A stretch of 64,000 bases of DNA, from assembly GCA_963830205.1 (NCBI GenBank), contig CAWHLP010000002.1, positions 62,001 through 126,000 on the forward strand, given 5' to 3'. The position numbers and the translations under genes were made by a program. Below, piece by piece: positions 1 to 8,471 of this stretch (positions within the stretch are counted from its first letter, which is position 1; the number at the start of each line of letters is the position of its first letter). The stretch comes from CAVSRC01 sp963830205. Lineage in GTDB: Bacteria; Pseudomonadota; Alphaproteobacteria; Rhizobiales; Kaistiaceae. The notes beneath the pieces are model-generated. The model did not search any database, was not told the origin of the DNA, and saw nothing but the letters and a program-made list of their open reading frames with translations.

Positions 1-324
1 GAGGACTTCATGCGCACCGCCCGCGCCAAGGGCCTCACCGCCGGACAGGCGGTGCGCCGCCATGCGGTGCGCAACGCGCTCATCCCGGTGATGACCATCA
101 TCGGCCTGCAATTCTCCTTCCTGCTCGCCGGCGCCATCATCATCGAGAACGTGTTCTACCTGCCCGGCCTCGGCCGCCTCGTCTTCCAGGCGATCACCCA
201 GCGCGACCTGATCGTGGTGAAGAGCGTCGTGCTCTTGCTCGTCGCCGCGGTGGTCGTCGTCACCTTCGCCGTCGATCTCGCTTATGCGGCGATCGACCCC
301 CGGCTCAGAAGGCACCGCCCATGA
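1..324 (+). CDS. ABC transporter permease, DppB type (3' part only)
   Basis: C-terminal 107 residues of an inner-membrane permease for dipeptide/oligopeptide-type substrates; the gene starts before the window. The first residues (EDFMRTARAKGLT) are the end of the EAA coupling loop that contacts the ATPase, followed by HAVRNALIPV and two hydrophobic membrane spans (about residues 35-60 and 78-98). The stop codon overlaps the next permease by four bases (ATGA), so this is one operon with the second permease and the fused ATPase. The substrate-binding protein is not in the window, so the substrate cannot be stated. Assignment to the DppB/OppB family is secure. Confidence 0.93.
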   Translation, partial: EDFMRTARAKGLTAGQAVRRHAVRNALIPVMTIIGLQFSFLLAGAIIIENVFYLPGLGRLVFQAITQRDLIVVKSVVLLLVAAVVVVTFAVDLAYAAIDPRLRRHRP

Positions 325-1187
325 GCGTCGAGCCGCTGGAGAGCGCACCGGCACCGGCCGCCGCGAGGGGGCGCGGGCTGCACGGCAGCATGGTGGTCGG
401 CGGCGCGATCACGCTCTTCATGGTCGCGGTCGCCCTGGTCTCGCTCGTGTGGACGCCCTACGACCCGGCGGCCATCTCGATTCCCGACAAGCTGCAGCCG
501 CCCTCGGCGCTGCACTGGCTGGGGACCGATCATTTCGGCCGCGACGTGCTCTCCATGCTGATGGAGGGGGCGCGGAATTCGATGGCGGTGGCGTTGATCG
601 CGGTCGGCGTCGGCGTCGGCGCCGGCGTGCCGCTCGGCCTTTTCGCGGCGGCCCGGCGCGGCTGGCTCGACGAGGTGGTGATGCGGGTCAACGACCTGGT
701 CTTCGCCTTTCCGGCGCTGCTGCTCGCCATCATGATCACGGCGCTGCTTGGGCCGGGCGTGGTCAATGCGATCCTCGCCATCGGCATCTTCAACGTGCCG
801 GTCTTCGCCCGGCTGACGCGCGGGGCGGCGCTGTCGCTGTGGACGCGCGACTACGTGCTCGCCGCCCGCGTCGCCGGCAAGGGGCCGTGGCTGATCTCGA
901 TCGAGCACATCCTGCCCAACCTCCTCAACACGCTGGTGGTGCAAGCAACCATCCAGCTTTCGCTCGGCCTCTTGGCGGAGGCGGCGCTCTCCTATGTCGG
1001 GCTGGGCACGCAGCCGCCGGCGACGAGCTGGGGCCGCATGCTCGCCGAGGCGCAGACCATGATCGCGCTGGCGCCGCGTCTGGCGATCTTGCCGGGCCTG
1101 GCGATCGTCGTCGCGGTGCTCGGCCTCAACCTGCTGGGCGACGGCCTGCGCGACCTTCTCGACCCCCGATGGCGGCGCCTCAGATGA
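321..1187 (+). CDS. ABC transporter permease, DppC type
   Basis: Second inner-membrane permease of the peptide-type importer, 288 residues, normal for the DppC/OppC family. One membrane span lies near residues 25-47, then the typical short periplasmic segment with HWLGTDHFGRDVLS, then five further spans. The EAA loop (RDYVLAARVAGKG near 175) is the ATPase docking site. The ATG at 321 overlaps the previous stop by four bases, and its own TGA overlaps the ATPase start in the same way. This is tight translational coupling. Substrate is unknown because the binding protein lies outside the window. Confidence 0.95.
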   Translation: MSVEPLESAPAPAAARGRGLHGSMVVGGAITLFMVAVALVSLVWTPYDPAAISIPDKLQPPSALHWLGTDHFGRDVLSMLMEGARNSMAVALIAVGVGVGAGVPLGLFAAARRGWLDEVVMRVNDLVFAFPALLLAIMITALLGPGVVNAILAIGIFNVPVFARLTRGAALSLWTRDYVLAARVAGKGPWLISIEHILPNLLNTLVVQATIQLSLGLLAEAALSYVGLGTQPPATSWGRMLAEAQTMIALAPRLAILPGLAIVVAVLGLNLLGDGLRDLLDPRWRRLR

Positions 1188-2818
1188 GCCTGCTCTCCAT
1201 CGACAGCCTGACCGTCTCGATCGGCTCCACGCCGATCCTCAAGGGCGTGTCGCTTGCGGTCGAACGCGGCAAGGTGCTGGGCATTGTCGGCGAGTCCGGC
1301 TCGGGCAAGACGATGACGGCGCTCGCCGTCATGCGCCTGCTGCCGCATCGGGCCGTGGTCAGCGGGCGTATCGCCCTCGACGGCGCCGACCTCATGGCCC
1401 TCGACGAGGCCGCCATGTGCGGCCATCGCGGCCGCACGCTCGGCATGGTGTTCCAGGAGCCGCTGAGCGCGCTCAACCCGGTCAAGACCATCGGCGCGCA
1501 GGTGGCCGAAACCGTGCGCGTGCATGCCCGTGCCTCGCCGGCGGAAGCCGCCGAACGGGCGCGCGAGGCGCTCGACCGGGTCGGCCTGCCGGCGACTCGC
1601 TTTCCCCTCGACACCTATCCGCACGAGCTTTCCGGCGGCCAGCGCCAGCGGGTGGTGATCGCCATGGCGACGGTGCTCAAGCCCAAATTATTGATCGCCG
1701 ACGAGCCGACCACCGCCGTCGACGTCACCACGCAGGCGCGCATCCTCGACCTGTTGCGCCGGCTGGTGGCCGAGGACGACGTCGGCCTCGTCCTCATCAG
1801 CCACGACCTCGCCGTGGTCGCCGAGATGGCCGACCGCATCGCCATCATGAAGGACGGCGTGGTGGTCGAAGAAGGCGAGACGGTCGGCCTCTTCCGCGGC
1901 CTCAAGAACCCCTATTCGCGCATGCTGTTCGCGGCCTCGACCTACAGCTCGCGGCGGGTCAGGCGGCTCCACCCGGACGAAGGGCATCAGGCGCCGATCC
2001 TCGACGTCAGGAGCATCGTCCAGGAGTACCGGCTGCCGCGACGGCGGCTGTTCGAGGGGCCGCTCCATTTCCGCGCCGTGGACGATGTCGGCTTCACCAT
2101 CCGCCGCGGCGAGAACCTCGGGCTGGTGGGCGAATCGGGCAGCGGCAAGTCGACGCTGGCGCGGGTGATCCTGGCCCTCGCCAAGCCGCGCGCCGGCGCC
2201 GTCACCCTCGACGGCAGTGATTTCCTGGCGAGCCGCGGGCCGGCGCGGCGCGACCTCCGCCGCCACATCCAGGCGGTCTTCCAGGACCCCTATGGCAGCC
2301 TCGATCCGCGCTATTCGGTGGCGCGGCTGATTGCCGAGCCGTTCCATCTCGACCGGTCGAAGCCCTCGGCGGCCGAGCGCCGCCGGCGGGTGGACGAGGC
2401 GCTCACCGCCGTCGGGCTGACGCCGTCGGACGGCGACAAGTACCCGCACGAATTCTCCGGCGGACAGCGCCAGCGGCTGGCCATCGCCCGGGCGCTGATC
2501 ACGCGGCCGTCGCTGATCATCCTCGACGAGGCGGTGTCGGCGCTCGACGTGTCGATCCGGGCACAGATCCTCGACCTGCTCGCCGATCTCGGCGACCGCT
2601 TCGCGGTGTCCTACCTATTCATCTCGCACGACCTGACGGTGGTGCGCGCCATCACCGACCGCGTCGTCATCATGCGCGACGGCAAGATCGTCGAGCACGG
2701 CGAGACGGAGCGCGTCTTCGCCAGTCCGCGCCATCCCTATACGGCTGAGCTGATCGCGGCGACGCCGGATCTCGAGCGGGCGCTCGCCGCGCGCCAGGCG
2801 CGGGGCGCCGCACCATGA
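1184..2818 (+). CDS. ABC transporter ATP-binding protein, fused DppD-DppF
   Basis: Cytoplasmic ATPase of the peptide-type importer, 544 residues, carrying two nucleotide-binding domains in one chain. Domain 1: Walker A GESGSGKT at 36-43, Q-loop VFQEP near 89, signature LSGGQ at 149-153, Walker B LLIADEP at 169-175. Domain 2: Walker A GESGSGKS at 316-323, followed by QDPYGSLDPR, FSGGQRQR and LIILDEA. Each half has the C-terminal extension typical of oligopeptide ATPases. I chose the ATG at 1184 because it overlaps the permease stop (ATGA); an in-frame ATG at 1169 would lie inside the permease gene. Fused DppDF proteins are common in alphaproteobacteria. Confidence 0.95.
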   Translation: MSLLSIDSLTVSIGSTPILKGVSLAVERGKVLGIVGESGSGKTMTALAVMRLLPHRAVVSGRIALDGADLMALDEAAMCGHRGRTLGMVFQEPLSALNPVKTIGAQVAETVRVHARASPAEAAERAREALDRVGLPATRFPLDTYPHELSGGQRQRVVIAMATVLKPKLLIADEPTTAVDVTTQARILDLLRRLVAEDDVGLVLISHDLAVVAEMADRIAIMKDGVVVEEGETVGLFRGLKNPYSRMLFAASTYSSRRVRRLHPDEGHQAPILDVRSIVQEYRLPRRRLFEGPLHFRAVDDVGFTIRRGENLGLVGESGSGKSTLARVILALAKPRAGAVTLDGSDFLASRGPARRDLRRHIQAVFQDPYGSLDPRYSVARLIAEPFHLDRSKPSAAERRRRVDEALTAVGLTPSDGDKYPHEFSGGQRQRLAIARALITRPSLIILDEAVSALDVSIRAQILDLLADLGDRFAVSYLFISHDLTVVRAITDRVVIMRDGKIVEHGETERVFASPRHPYTAELIAATPDLERALAARQARGAAP

Positions 2819-2845
2819 TGTCCACCAACCGGAAAGGGCCAGCCC

Positions 2846-3592
2846 ATGCGTCTTGAAGGCAAGACCGCCATCGTCACCGGCGGAGCGTCGGGCTTCGGCG
2901 CCGGCATCGTCCGCAAGTTCGTCGACGAAGGGGCGCGCGTGCTCATCGCCGACCTGAATGGCGACGGGGCCGAGGCGCTGGCCGCCGAGATCGGGCGGAT
3001 GGTGTCGGCGGCGACCGTCGACGTCTCGGACGACGGCTCGGTCGGGGCGATGATCGCCGGGGCGATGGATCGCTTCGGCCGCATCGACATCCTGGTCAAC
3101 AATGCCGGCATCGGTCACAAGCCGCAGCCGCTGGAGGGGCTGGCCGAGGAGGCGTTCGACCGGCTGTTCGCGGTCAACGCCAAGTCGGTCTATCTCACCG
3201 CCCGCCATGTGGTGCCGCTGATGAAGGCGGCGGGCGGCGGCGTCCTCCTCAACATCGCCTCGACCGCCGGGGTCAGCCCGCGGCCGCGGCTCACCTGGTA
3301 CAACGCGACCAAGGGCTGGATGATCACGGCGACGCAATCGATGGCGGTCGAGCTGGCGCCGGCGAAGATCAGGGTCAACGCCATCAACCCGGTGGCCGGC
3401 GAGACGCCGCTCTTGAAGACCTTCATGGGCGAGGACACACCGGAGATCAGGGCGAAATTCCTGGCGACGATACCGATCGGCCGCTTCTCGACGCCGGAAG
3501 ATATCGGCAATGCCGCCTGCTTCTTGTGCTCGGACGAGGCCAGCATGGTGACCGGCGTCGCGCTGCTGGTCGACGGCGGCCGGTGCATCTGA
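2846..3592 (+). CDS. SDR family NAD(P)-dependent oxidoreductase
   Basis: Classical short-chain dehydrogenase of 248 residues. The cofactor motif TGGASGFGAG lies at 11-20, the structural NNAG near 88-91, catalytic Ser in NIASTAG near 140, and the YxxxK pair in WYNATKG near 152-156. The C-terminus SMVTGVALLVDGG is typical of FabG-like and glucose-dehydrogenase-like members. It follows the ABC operon after 27 bp with an AAAGGG ribosome site, so it may be cotranscribed and act on the imported compound. The substrate cannot be told from sequence; the names FabG or glucose 1-dehydrogenase would be over-specific. Confidence 0.93.
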   Translation: MRLEGKTAIVTGGASGFGAGIVRKFVDEGARVLIADLNGDGAEALAAEIGRMVSAATVDVSDDGSVGAMIAGAMDRFGRIDILVNNAGIGHKPQPLEGLAEEAFDRLFAVNAKSVYLTARHVVPLMKAAGGGVLLNIASTAGVSPRPRLTWYNATKGWMITATQSMAVELAPAKIRVNAINPVAGETPLLKTFMGEDTPEIRAKFLATIPIGRFSTPEDIGNAACFLCSDEASMVTGVALLVDGGRCI

Positions 3593-3600
3593 GATGAGCG

Positions 3601-3694
3601 CCTCATGGTGAGGTGCGCGCGGAGCGAGCCTCGAAACCATGAGGCTGCTGCCCATCCTTCGAGGCCCCGCTTCGCGGGGCTCCTCAGGATGAGG
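3601..3694. repeat. Pair of REP-like palindromic repeats
   Basis: Two adjacent imperfect palindromes. The first (3601-3643) has arms CCTCATGGT and ACCATGAGG. The second (3653-3694) runs from CATCCTTCGAGG through a CCCCGC/GCGGGG hairpin to CCTCAGGATGAGG. A relative of the second occurs at 11085-11137. CTCATCCTGAGG-type elements are widespread between genes in Hyphomicrobiales. Here they sit between convergent genes and may also end transcription. Confidence 0.85.
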
Positions 3695-3733
3695 GTTTCC
3701 GTGTTGCGCCTGAAGTAGAGGCGGAAAGAGCGT

Positions 3734-3955
3734 TCAGAGCCCGGCGGCCTTGCGCAAGGCGGCGTTGATGCGGTCCTGCCAGCCGGGACCGTCTTCCTGG
3801 AAATGGTCGAGAACGTCGCGGTCCAGCCGCAGCGTCACTTGCTCCTTGGCGCCGGGCAAGGCCGACGGCCTGGCCGCCGGCTCGGGCAAGGGCGGCGGCT
3901 TGGCCTGGAAGACGGCTTCGGCCGCCTTGCGCGGATCGGGGGGGCGTCGTGCCAT
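3734..3955 (-). CDS. BrnA-like antitoxin family protein
   Basis: Small protein of 73 residues. The C-terminal half (VTLRLDRDVLDHFQ, then GWQDRINAALRKA) matches the ribbon-helix-helix BrnA antitoxin pattern, in which a short strand sets up DNA binding and dimerisation. The N-terminal half is Pro/Ala-rich linker. BrnA normally pairs with a BrnT RNase toxin, but no BrnT-like protein is adjacent; the upstream gene encodes an unrelated acidic helical protein. I use the ATG at 3955; a TTG at 3961 overlaps the upstream stop and is possible. It may act as a plain repressor or an orphan antitoxin. Confidence 0.7.
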   Translation of the reverse strand: MARRPPDPRKAAEAVFQAKPPPLPEPAARPSALPGAKEQVTLRLDRDVLDHFQEDGPGWQDRINAALRKAAGL

Positions 3956-3957
3956 CG

Positions 3958-4167
3958 TCAATGGGCCGTGGAGAAGGCGCGTTCGAGCATGCGCCGGCAG
4001 GCCTCGGCCTGCTCGCGCACGGTGTCCTCGCCGAGCGCCCGGGCGATGTCGCGCAGGTCGCGGATGGCGACGTCGACGGCGGTGATGAGGTCGATGTCGA
4101 GCGCCTCCTCATCGTCCGGGTCGGCTGAGTTGGCCGGCCGCAACGGAAACTGGATAATCTCTGCCAT
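3958..4167 (-). CDS. Small acidic helical protein, unknown function
   Basis: A 69-residue protein beginning MAEIIQFPLRPA. A short N-terminal strand-like segment is followed by an acidic linker (DPDDEEALDIDL) and two predicted helices (AVDVAIRDLRDIARAL and VREQAEACRRMLERAF). I do not recognise a family. It sits directly upstream of the BrnA-like gene, with the stop touching the next possible start, so the two are probably cotranscribed. There are no catalytic-looking residues of a BrnT-type RNase, so I do not call it a toxin. The ATG at 4167 is the only sensible start. Confidence 0.6.
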   Translation of the reverse strand: MAEIIQFPLRPANSADPDDEEALDIDLITAVDVAIRDLRDIARALGEDTVREQAEACRRMLERAFSTAH

Positions 4168-4240
4168 GTACCGATGTCCTGCCGGCGAATCACTCAGGTG
4201 CCGGTATGACCATTCCGACAGCGAAAGGTTGCCCAGAAGT

Positions 4241-4795
4241 TTACCGGGCGGAAAGGCTGGCGGCGCGCTCGCGGGCGGCCGGCAGGGCAGCGAGCGCCGT
4301 GGCGACAACCTGGTCGCGTGGCGGCTCGGCCGACACACGCACCGCCAGCTCGTCCGGAGCGGGCGGCTCCAGGGTGGCAAACTGGCTCTTGAGCAGGCTT
4401 GCCGGCATGAAGTGGTGCTTGCGCCGGTCCATGCGCTGCAAGATGGTCGCATAGGAGCCGTCGAGCCAGAGGAAGATGACCGGCCGTCCGGCGGCACGGG
4501 TCAGGCGGTCGCGGTAGCTGCGCTTGAGCGCCGAACAGGCGACGATCAGGCGGCCGTTTGAATCGGCCAGGGCCTTGCCGATGGCGTCGAGCCAGGGCCA
4601 GCGGTCGGTATCGGTGAGCGGGATGCCGGCCGACATCTTGTCGATATTGGCCTTGGGATGGAACTCGTCGGCGTCGCGGAAGGGCATCGCCAGATGCCCG
4701 GCGATTGCCTTGCCGACGGACGTCTTGCCGCAGCCCGCCACGCCCATCACGATGATCGGGACCACGTCTGCGATTGCCTGTGCTCTATCCGGCAT
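4241..4795 (-). CDS. gntK: Gluconokinase
   Basis: Phosphorylates D-gluconate to 6-phosphogluconate with ATP in the cytoplasm, feeding the Entner-Doudoroff or pentose phosphate routes. The 184-residue protein has a P-loop GVAGCGKT at 18-25, the FRDADEFHP segment binding substrate, DRWPWLD, and CSALKRSYRDRLR-like residues, all characteristic of the GntK family. Length is typical (about 165-185). The ATG at 4795 faces the VOC gene, with about 90 bp between them holding both promoters. No gluconate transporter or dehydratase is nearby. Confidence 0.93.
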   Translation of the reverse strand: MPDRAQAIADVVPIIVMGVAGCGKTSVGKAIAGHLAMPFRDADEFHPKANIDKMSAGIPLTDTDRWPWLDAIGKALADSNGRLIVACSALKRSYRDRLTRAAGRPVIFLWLDGSYATILQRMDRRKHHFMPASLLKSQFATLEPPAPDELAVRVSAEPPRDQVVATALAALPAARERAASLSAR

Positions 4796-4883
4796 GGTCT
4801 CCCCGTCCTCGCGGGCAGGCTTGTCGATTGGTGCCACATGGCGCTCTATATCCTCGCCATCCACGGGACAAGGGAGGTCGCCC

Positions 4884-5471
4884 ATGCAGAAACTGCAAAG
4901 TCAGGCCGTACACCACATCACCCTGGTCGGGGCCGACCGGCAGACCTCGATCGATTTCTGGGAAGGCGTGCTCGGCATGCCCTTCGTCTTCGAGCAGCCG
5001 AACCTCGACGTTCCCGAGGAAAGCCATCTCTATTTCGATCCCGGCGACGGACGGCTGATCACGGTCTTCACCAAGGAGAGCCGCAAGCCCGACCCGACGC
5101 CCACGTCGCGCGACGTCGGCGTCGTCCACCACATCGCCTTCTCGGTGTCGCGGGCGACCTTCGCCCAGGCGGTTCAGCGCCTCGACGAGCGCGGCATCGA
5201 GCACAGCGGCGTCAAGGACCGCGGCTTCATGGACTCGATCTATTTCCGCGACCCGCTGGGGCTGCTGATCGAGCTTGCCTCCTACCGCTTCTTCCCGCCG
5301 GAAGGGGTGTCGTGGGGCGAGGTGATGCTCGAGGCGCACAAGTTGAGGGTGGCGCGTGGCGACTACAATATCGCCGAAGTGCATCTCGCCGACGCGATCG
5401 AAAACCTGACCAAACGCACGCGCGGCAGCCTGTCGGAGGACCGCTCGCCGAAGAACCCGTATTCGCTGTAG
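4884..5471 (+). CDS. VOC family protein (glyoxalase/dioxygenase superfamily)
   Basis: A 195-residue vicinal-oxygen-chelate protein. HHITLVGADRQTSIDFWEGVLGM begins the first beta-alpha-beta-beta-beta module and VVHHIAFSVSRATF the second; FRDPLGLLIELAS closes it. Candidate metal ligands are the histidines of HHITL and HHIAF and the Glu of LIELAS. The C-terminal tail after residue 150 is an extension whose role is unknown. The ATG at 4884 has a strong AGGGAGG ribosome site. It is followed by a glutathione S-transferase gene, a pairing that fits electrophile or aromatic-compound detoxification, but the reaction is not determinable. Confidence 0.88.
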   Translation: MQKLQSQAVHHITLVGADRQTSIDFWEGVLGMPFVFEQPNLDVPEESHLYFDPGDGRLITVFTKESRKPDPTPTSRDVGVVHHIAFSVSRATFAQAVQRLDERGIEHSGVKDRGFMDSIYFRDPLGLLIELASYRFFPPEGVSWGEVMLEAHKLRVARGDYNIAEVHLADAIENLTKRTRGSLSEDRSPKNPYSL

Positions 5472-5531
5472 TCTCGGTAGCGGCGACGAGTGGAGCCCAC
5501 GTCTCGATGGCGTAGGAAGGGGAGGAAACCA

Positions 5532-6212
5532 ATGACCGCCAAGCTCTATATTCTGGAAGTGTCGAATACGAGCCGGCCGATCCGCGCGCTGATCGCGGAA
5601 TACAAGCTGCCGATCGAGGAGGTCGCGCTCGACTTCTACAAGGGCGAGCACGCCAGCGAACCCTACACCTTGCTCAATCCGAATGGGCTGGTGCCCACCC
5701 TCGACGACGACGGCTTCGTGCTCACCGAAAGCTCGGCGATCATGAAGTACCTCGCCGACAAGTACGACCTGCCGCTCTATCCGAAGGGCCTGAAGGAGCG
5801 GGCGAAGGTCAACGAGCTGATGGACTGGTTCAACACCGGCTTCTATCGCGACTACGGCTACAACGTCGTCTATCCGCAGATCTATCCGCACCACAAGCGG
5901 CCGGACGACACCACCCACGCCGGCACGATCGAGTGGGGCAAGGCCAATACCAAGAAGTGGCTCAAGGTGCTCAACGACCACTGGCTGGGCAAGGGCAACA
6001 AGTTCCTGACCGGCGAGGAGATGACCATCGCCGACATCTTCGGCTATGCGCTGCTCTCCTGCGGCATGGTCACCCGCGACGAGTTCAAGGACTACCCGAA
6101 CATCGAACGCTGGGTGAAGGAGGTCGAGAAGCTGCCGAGCTGGGAGAAGATCAATGCGGCGCTCGCCGGCTTCCGCGACTATGTGAAGGACCAGAAGTTC
6201 GTGAACGTGTGA
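5532..6212 (+). CDS. Glutathione S-transferase family protein
   Basis: A 226-residue cytosolic GST. The N-terminal thioredoxin fold runs from KLYILEVSNTSRPIRALI to NPNGLVPTLDDDGFVLTESSAIMKYLADKY, with the conserved cis-Pro of VPTL and the ES pair that binds the gamma-glutamyl group. The all-alpha domain with FLTGEEMTIADIFGYALLS follows. A Ser in the VSNTS segment is the likely glutathione-activating residue. The ATG at 5532 is preceded by GGAGGAAACCA. It lies 60 bp behind the VOC gene on the same strand. Substrate is unknown; conjugation of electrophiles is the family role. Confidence 0.93.
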   Translation: MTAKLYILEVSNTSRPIRALIAEYKLPIEEVALDFYKGEHASEPYTLLNPNGLVPTLDDDGFVLTESSAIMKYLADKYDLPLYPKGLKERAKVNELMDWFNTGFYRDYGYNVVYPQIYPHHKRPDDTTHAGTIEWGKANTKKWLKVLNDHWLGKGNKFLTGEEMTIADIFGYALLSCGMVTRDEFKDYPNIERWVKEVEKLPSWEKINAALAGFRDYVKDQKFVNV

Positions 6213-6258
6213 TCGGCCGACACTTGGCCGGGGAGAGAATGAGGCGCCACCCGGCGCC

Positions 6259-7581
6259 TCATTGCTCTTGCGCTTCCGCCTCGCTCCAGTCGGTGAGATG
6301 CGACTTGTAGCTCGACCGCGGCAGGCTGCCGAACGGCACCAGCACCACCTCGGCGGTGAAGATCAGCGTTTCGCGGATGCGTGCGCGCATGCGCTCGGCG
6401 AGGTCGCCGGCGGCCTCGCCCTCGGCCAGTTCGACGACCACCTTGAGCGGCGGGTCCTGGCGGAAGCCTTTCATGCGTGGGCGGATCGACAGAACCCCGC
6501 TGACGGCGGGCACGAACTGGTTGACCACCTCGCGCACGGCGGTCGGGAAGACGTTGACGCCGCGCACGATCAGCATGTCGTCGGTGCGGCCAATGCAGCG
6601 CACCCGCGGCGCCGTGCGCCCGCACGGGCAGGGGCTCACCCAGACGCGAACATGGTCGCGGCTGCGGAAGCGCAGAAGCGGCGCCGCCCGGTGGCGGAGG
6701 TGGGTGTAGACCAGCTCGCCCTCGGCCCCATCGGCGAGCGGCACCGGCGCGCCGCTCTCCGGGTCGATCAGCTCGAAATGGACGAGGCCGCGGCCGGAGA
6801 AGTGCATGCCCTGGCGGTGATGGCACTCGCCCCATAGCGACACGGCGATGTCGCCGATGCCCATGGCCTCGGTCACCTCGGCGTCCCAGGCGGCCTCCAG
6901 GCGGGCGCGCATGGCCGGCTCGCCGCCGCCCGGCTCTCCGGCGACAAGCAGCCGGCGGACACTGGTCTCGGCCGGGTTGATGCCGTGCTCCTGAGCCCAT
7001 TCGGCAAGGTGCAGGGCGTAGGACGGGGTGAGGGCGATGGCGTCCGCCTTGAGCAGGCGCACGGCCGCCATCAGGCGGTCGGTATTGCCGCTGCCGACCG
7101 GGATGACGGTGAGGCCGAGCCTGGTGAAGGCGTCGATGGTCGCGCCAGCGACGAAGGGGCCGATGTTGTAGGTGGCGATCAGCTTGTCGCCGCGGCGGAC
7201 GCCCGAGGCGGCATAGGAGCGCGCCGAGATCGTCGCCCAGTCGGCGAGGTCGTCGGCGGTGAGCGGCACGTAGCTTGGGGTGCCGGTGGTGCCGCTGGTC
7301 GAATAGATGCGGGCCAGCGTGTCCATGGGGACGGCAAGGTGGGTGCCGATCGGCTCGGCGTCGCTGCGGCTGGCGCGGAGCTCGTCCTTCTCGGTGAAGG
7401 GCAGCGCGGCGATGGCGTCGAGGCCGCCGACGGCGGCAGCATCGGCGAAGCCGGCCGCGGTGAGCTTCTGCCGGTAGAAGCGCGAATGGGCGAAGAGACG
7501 GGCGATTTGCGCGCGATAGGGCGCATCGTCGGCGCCGGCCTGCTCATCCCAGGGGAGGGCTTCGATGGCGGGTTCGAGCAT
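6259..7581 (-). CDS. Phenylacetate--CoA ligase family (AMP-forming) enzyme
   Basis: Adenylate-forming CoA ligase of 440 residues, the usual PaaK-type length. The ATP-binding signature STSGTTGTP is at 94-102. Later motifs are VTEAMGIGDIAVS, GELVYTHL, RFRSRDHVRV, the zinc-like cluster CPCGRTAPR and GRTDDMLIVRGVNVFPTAV, then the C-terminal small domain. It activates a carboxylic acid to its CoA thioester via an acyl-AMP. It lies 5 bp behind a citrate-synthase-like lyase in one operon, and no other paa genes are present. Phenylacetate is therefore not the assured substrate; a different aryl or short acyl acid is as likely. Confidence 0.9.
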   Translation of the reverse strand: MLEPAIEALPWDEQAGADDAPYRAQIARLFAHSRFYRQKLTAAGFADAAAVGGLDAIAALPFTEKDELRASRSDAEPIGTHLAVPMDTLARIYSTSGTTGTPSYVPLTADDLADWATISARSYAASGVRRGDKLIATYNIGPFVAGATIDAFTRLGLTVIPVGSGNTDRLMAAVRLLKADAIALTPSYALHLAEWAQEHGINPAETSVRRLLVAGEPGGGEPAMRARLEAAWDAEVTEAMGIGDIAVSLWGECHHRQGMHFSGRGLVHFELIDPESGAPVPLADGAEGELVYTHLRHRAAPLLRFRSRDHVRVWVSPCPCGRTAPRVRCIGRTDDMLIVRGVNVFPTAVREVVNQFVPAVSGVLSIRPRMKGFRQDPPLKVVVELAEGEAAGDLAERMRARIRETLIFTAEVVLVPFGSLPRSSYKSHLTDWSEAEAQEQ

Positions 7582-7586
7582 GGCGG

Positions 7587-8411
7587 CTACTGGCTGTCGT
7601 CCTTGCCGCCATCATAGGCGATGGCCTCCTCGCCATGGGCGGCCATGAGGAAGCCGATCGGCCGCTCATGCTCCTCGGCAAGATGGGCGAGCAGGCCGGC
7701 GGTGCGGGCGAGCAGCGGGATCGCCTTCACCATCGCGGCGGGGAAACCGAGATCGAGCAGGCAGGCGGCAATCGGCATCGACACGTTCATCGGCAGAGCG
7801 CGGCCCCAGACGGTCGCGACGGCCGGCACGAAACGGCGGGCAAGGTCGATGGCAGGGCCGGCGACGCCGCGCCCCTCGGCCAGCGCCAGGATGCGGCTGG
7901 CGCGCGGATCGACCGGCTTGTGCAGCGGGTGGCCGAAGCCCGGCATGGGCTGGCGACGCTCGTGGATGGCGTGGGCGATGGCGAGCACGACCGCATCGGC
8001 ATCCTCGCCGGTGGCGACGCGGTCTTGGGCTTCGACCAGCACCGCGGCGCAGGCCTGGGAGGTGCCGAGGATGACCGGCCCGCAGCCGAGGATGCCGGCA
8101 GCAACGGCGGCCTGGAGTGAATCGGGCGCGGCGTCGTAGGTCATGCGCGCCGCGATCGCCGTCGGCGTCAGGCCATGCTCGGCGATGGCAACGAGCAGCA
8201 GATCGAGGAAGAAGCGCTGGTCGGCGGTCGGCTCGCGGCCGGTGACCAGGAGATGGAAATACTCGGTGAAGTTCAGGCGCCCCATGAGGTCATCGACGAG
8301 ATCGCGGCCGCGCACCTCGATGCGGGTCGCATCAGCGGTGGCGATGGCGCTCTTCGCCTCTCCCGGCTTGCCGATCAGCACGTTGGTATTCCTCCCCTCG
8401 CCCGTCGCCAT
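7587..8411 (-). CDS. Citryl-CoA lyase / citrate synthase family protein
   Basis: A 274-residue member of the short citrate-synthase fold family annotated as citryl-CoA lyase. The active-site stretch GFGHPLHKPVDPRA (H161, H164, D168) is intact, as is NFTEYFHLLVTGREPT near the N-terminus. It is much shorter than true citrate synthase (about 430), which argues for cleavage or condensation of an acyl-CoA with a small partner rather than the TCA reaction. The downstream CoA ligase, 5 bp away, could supply its thioester. ATG at 8411. Substrate is not known. Confidence 0.85.
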   Translation of the reverse strand: MATGEGRNTNVLIGKPGEAKSAIATADATRIEVRGRDLVDDLMGRLNFTEYFHLLVTGREPTADQRFFLDLLLVAIAEHGLTPTAIAARMTYDAAPDSLQAAVAAGILGCGPVILGTSQACAAVLVEAQDRVATGEDADAVVLAIAHAIHERRQPMPGFGHPLHKPVDPRASRILALAEGRGVAGPAIDLARRFVPAVATVWGRALPMNVSMPIAACLLDLGFPAAMVKAIPLLARTAGLLAHLAEEHERPIGFLMAAHGEEAIAYDGGKDDSQ

Positions 8412-8471
8412 CTGTGGCGAGGGCGGTCTGCGGCAAGGTTATCAGCGAGTCGGGTCACGGGACAGGCGGCG

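Noticed and set aside
282..944. Long open frames antisense to the ABC permease and to many other genes
   Set aside because: In such GC-rich DNA, stop codons are rare in every frame. These frames give Arg/His/Pro-rich products with no homology and lie opposite well-supported genes.
3958..4167. BrnT toxin partner of the BrnA-like protein
   Set aside because: The sequence lacks the BrnT RNase fold pattern and is too short and helical.
6259..7581. Phenylacetate degradation operon
   Set aside because: Only a PaaK-like ligase is present. No paaABCDE, paaG, paaZ or regulator is nearby.
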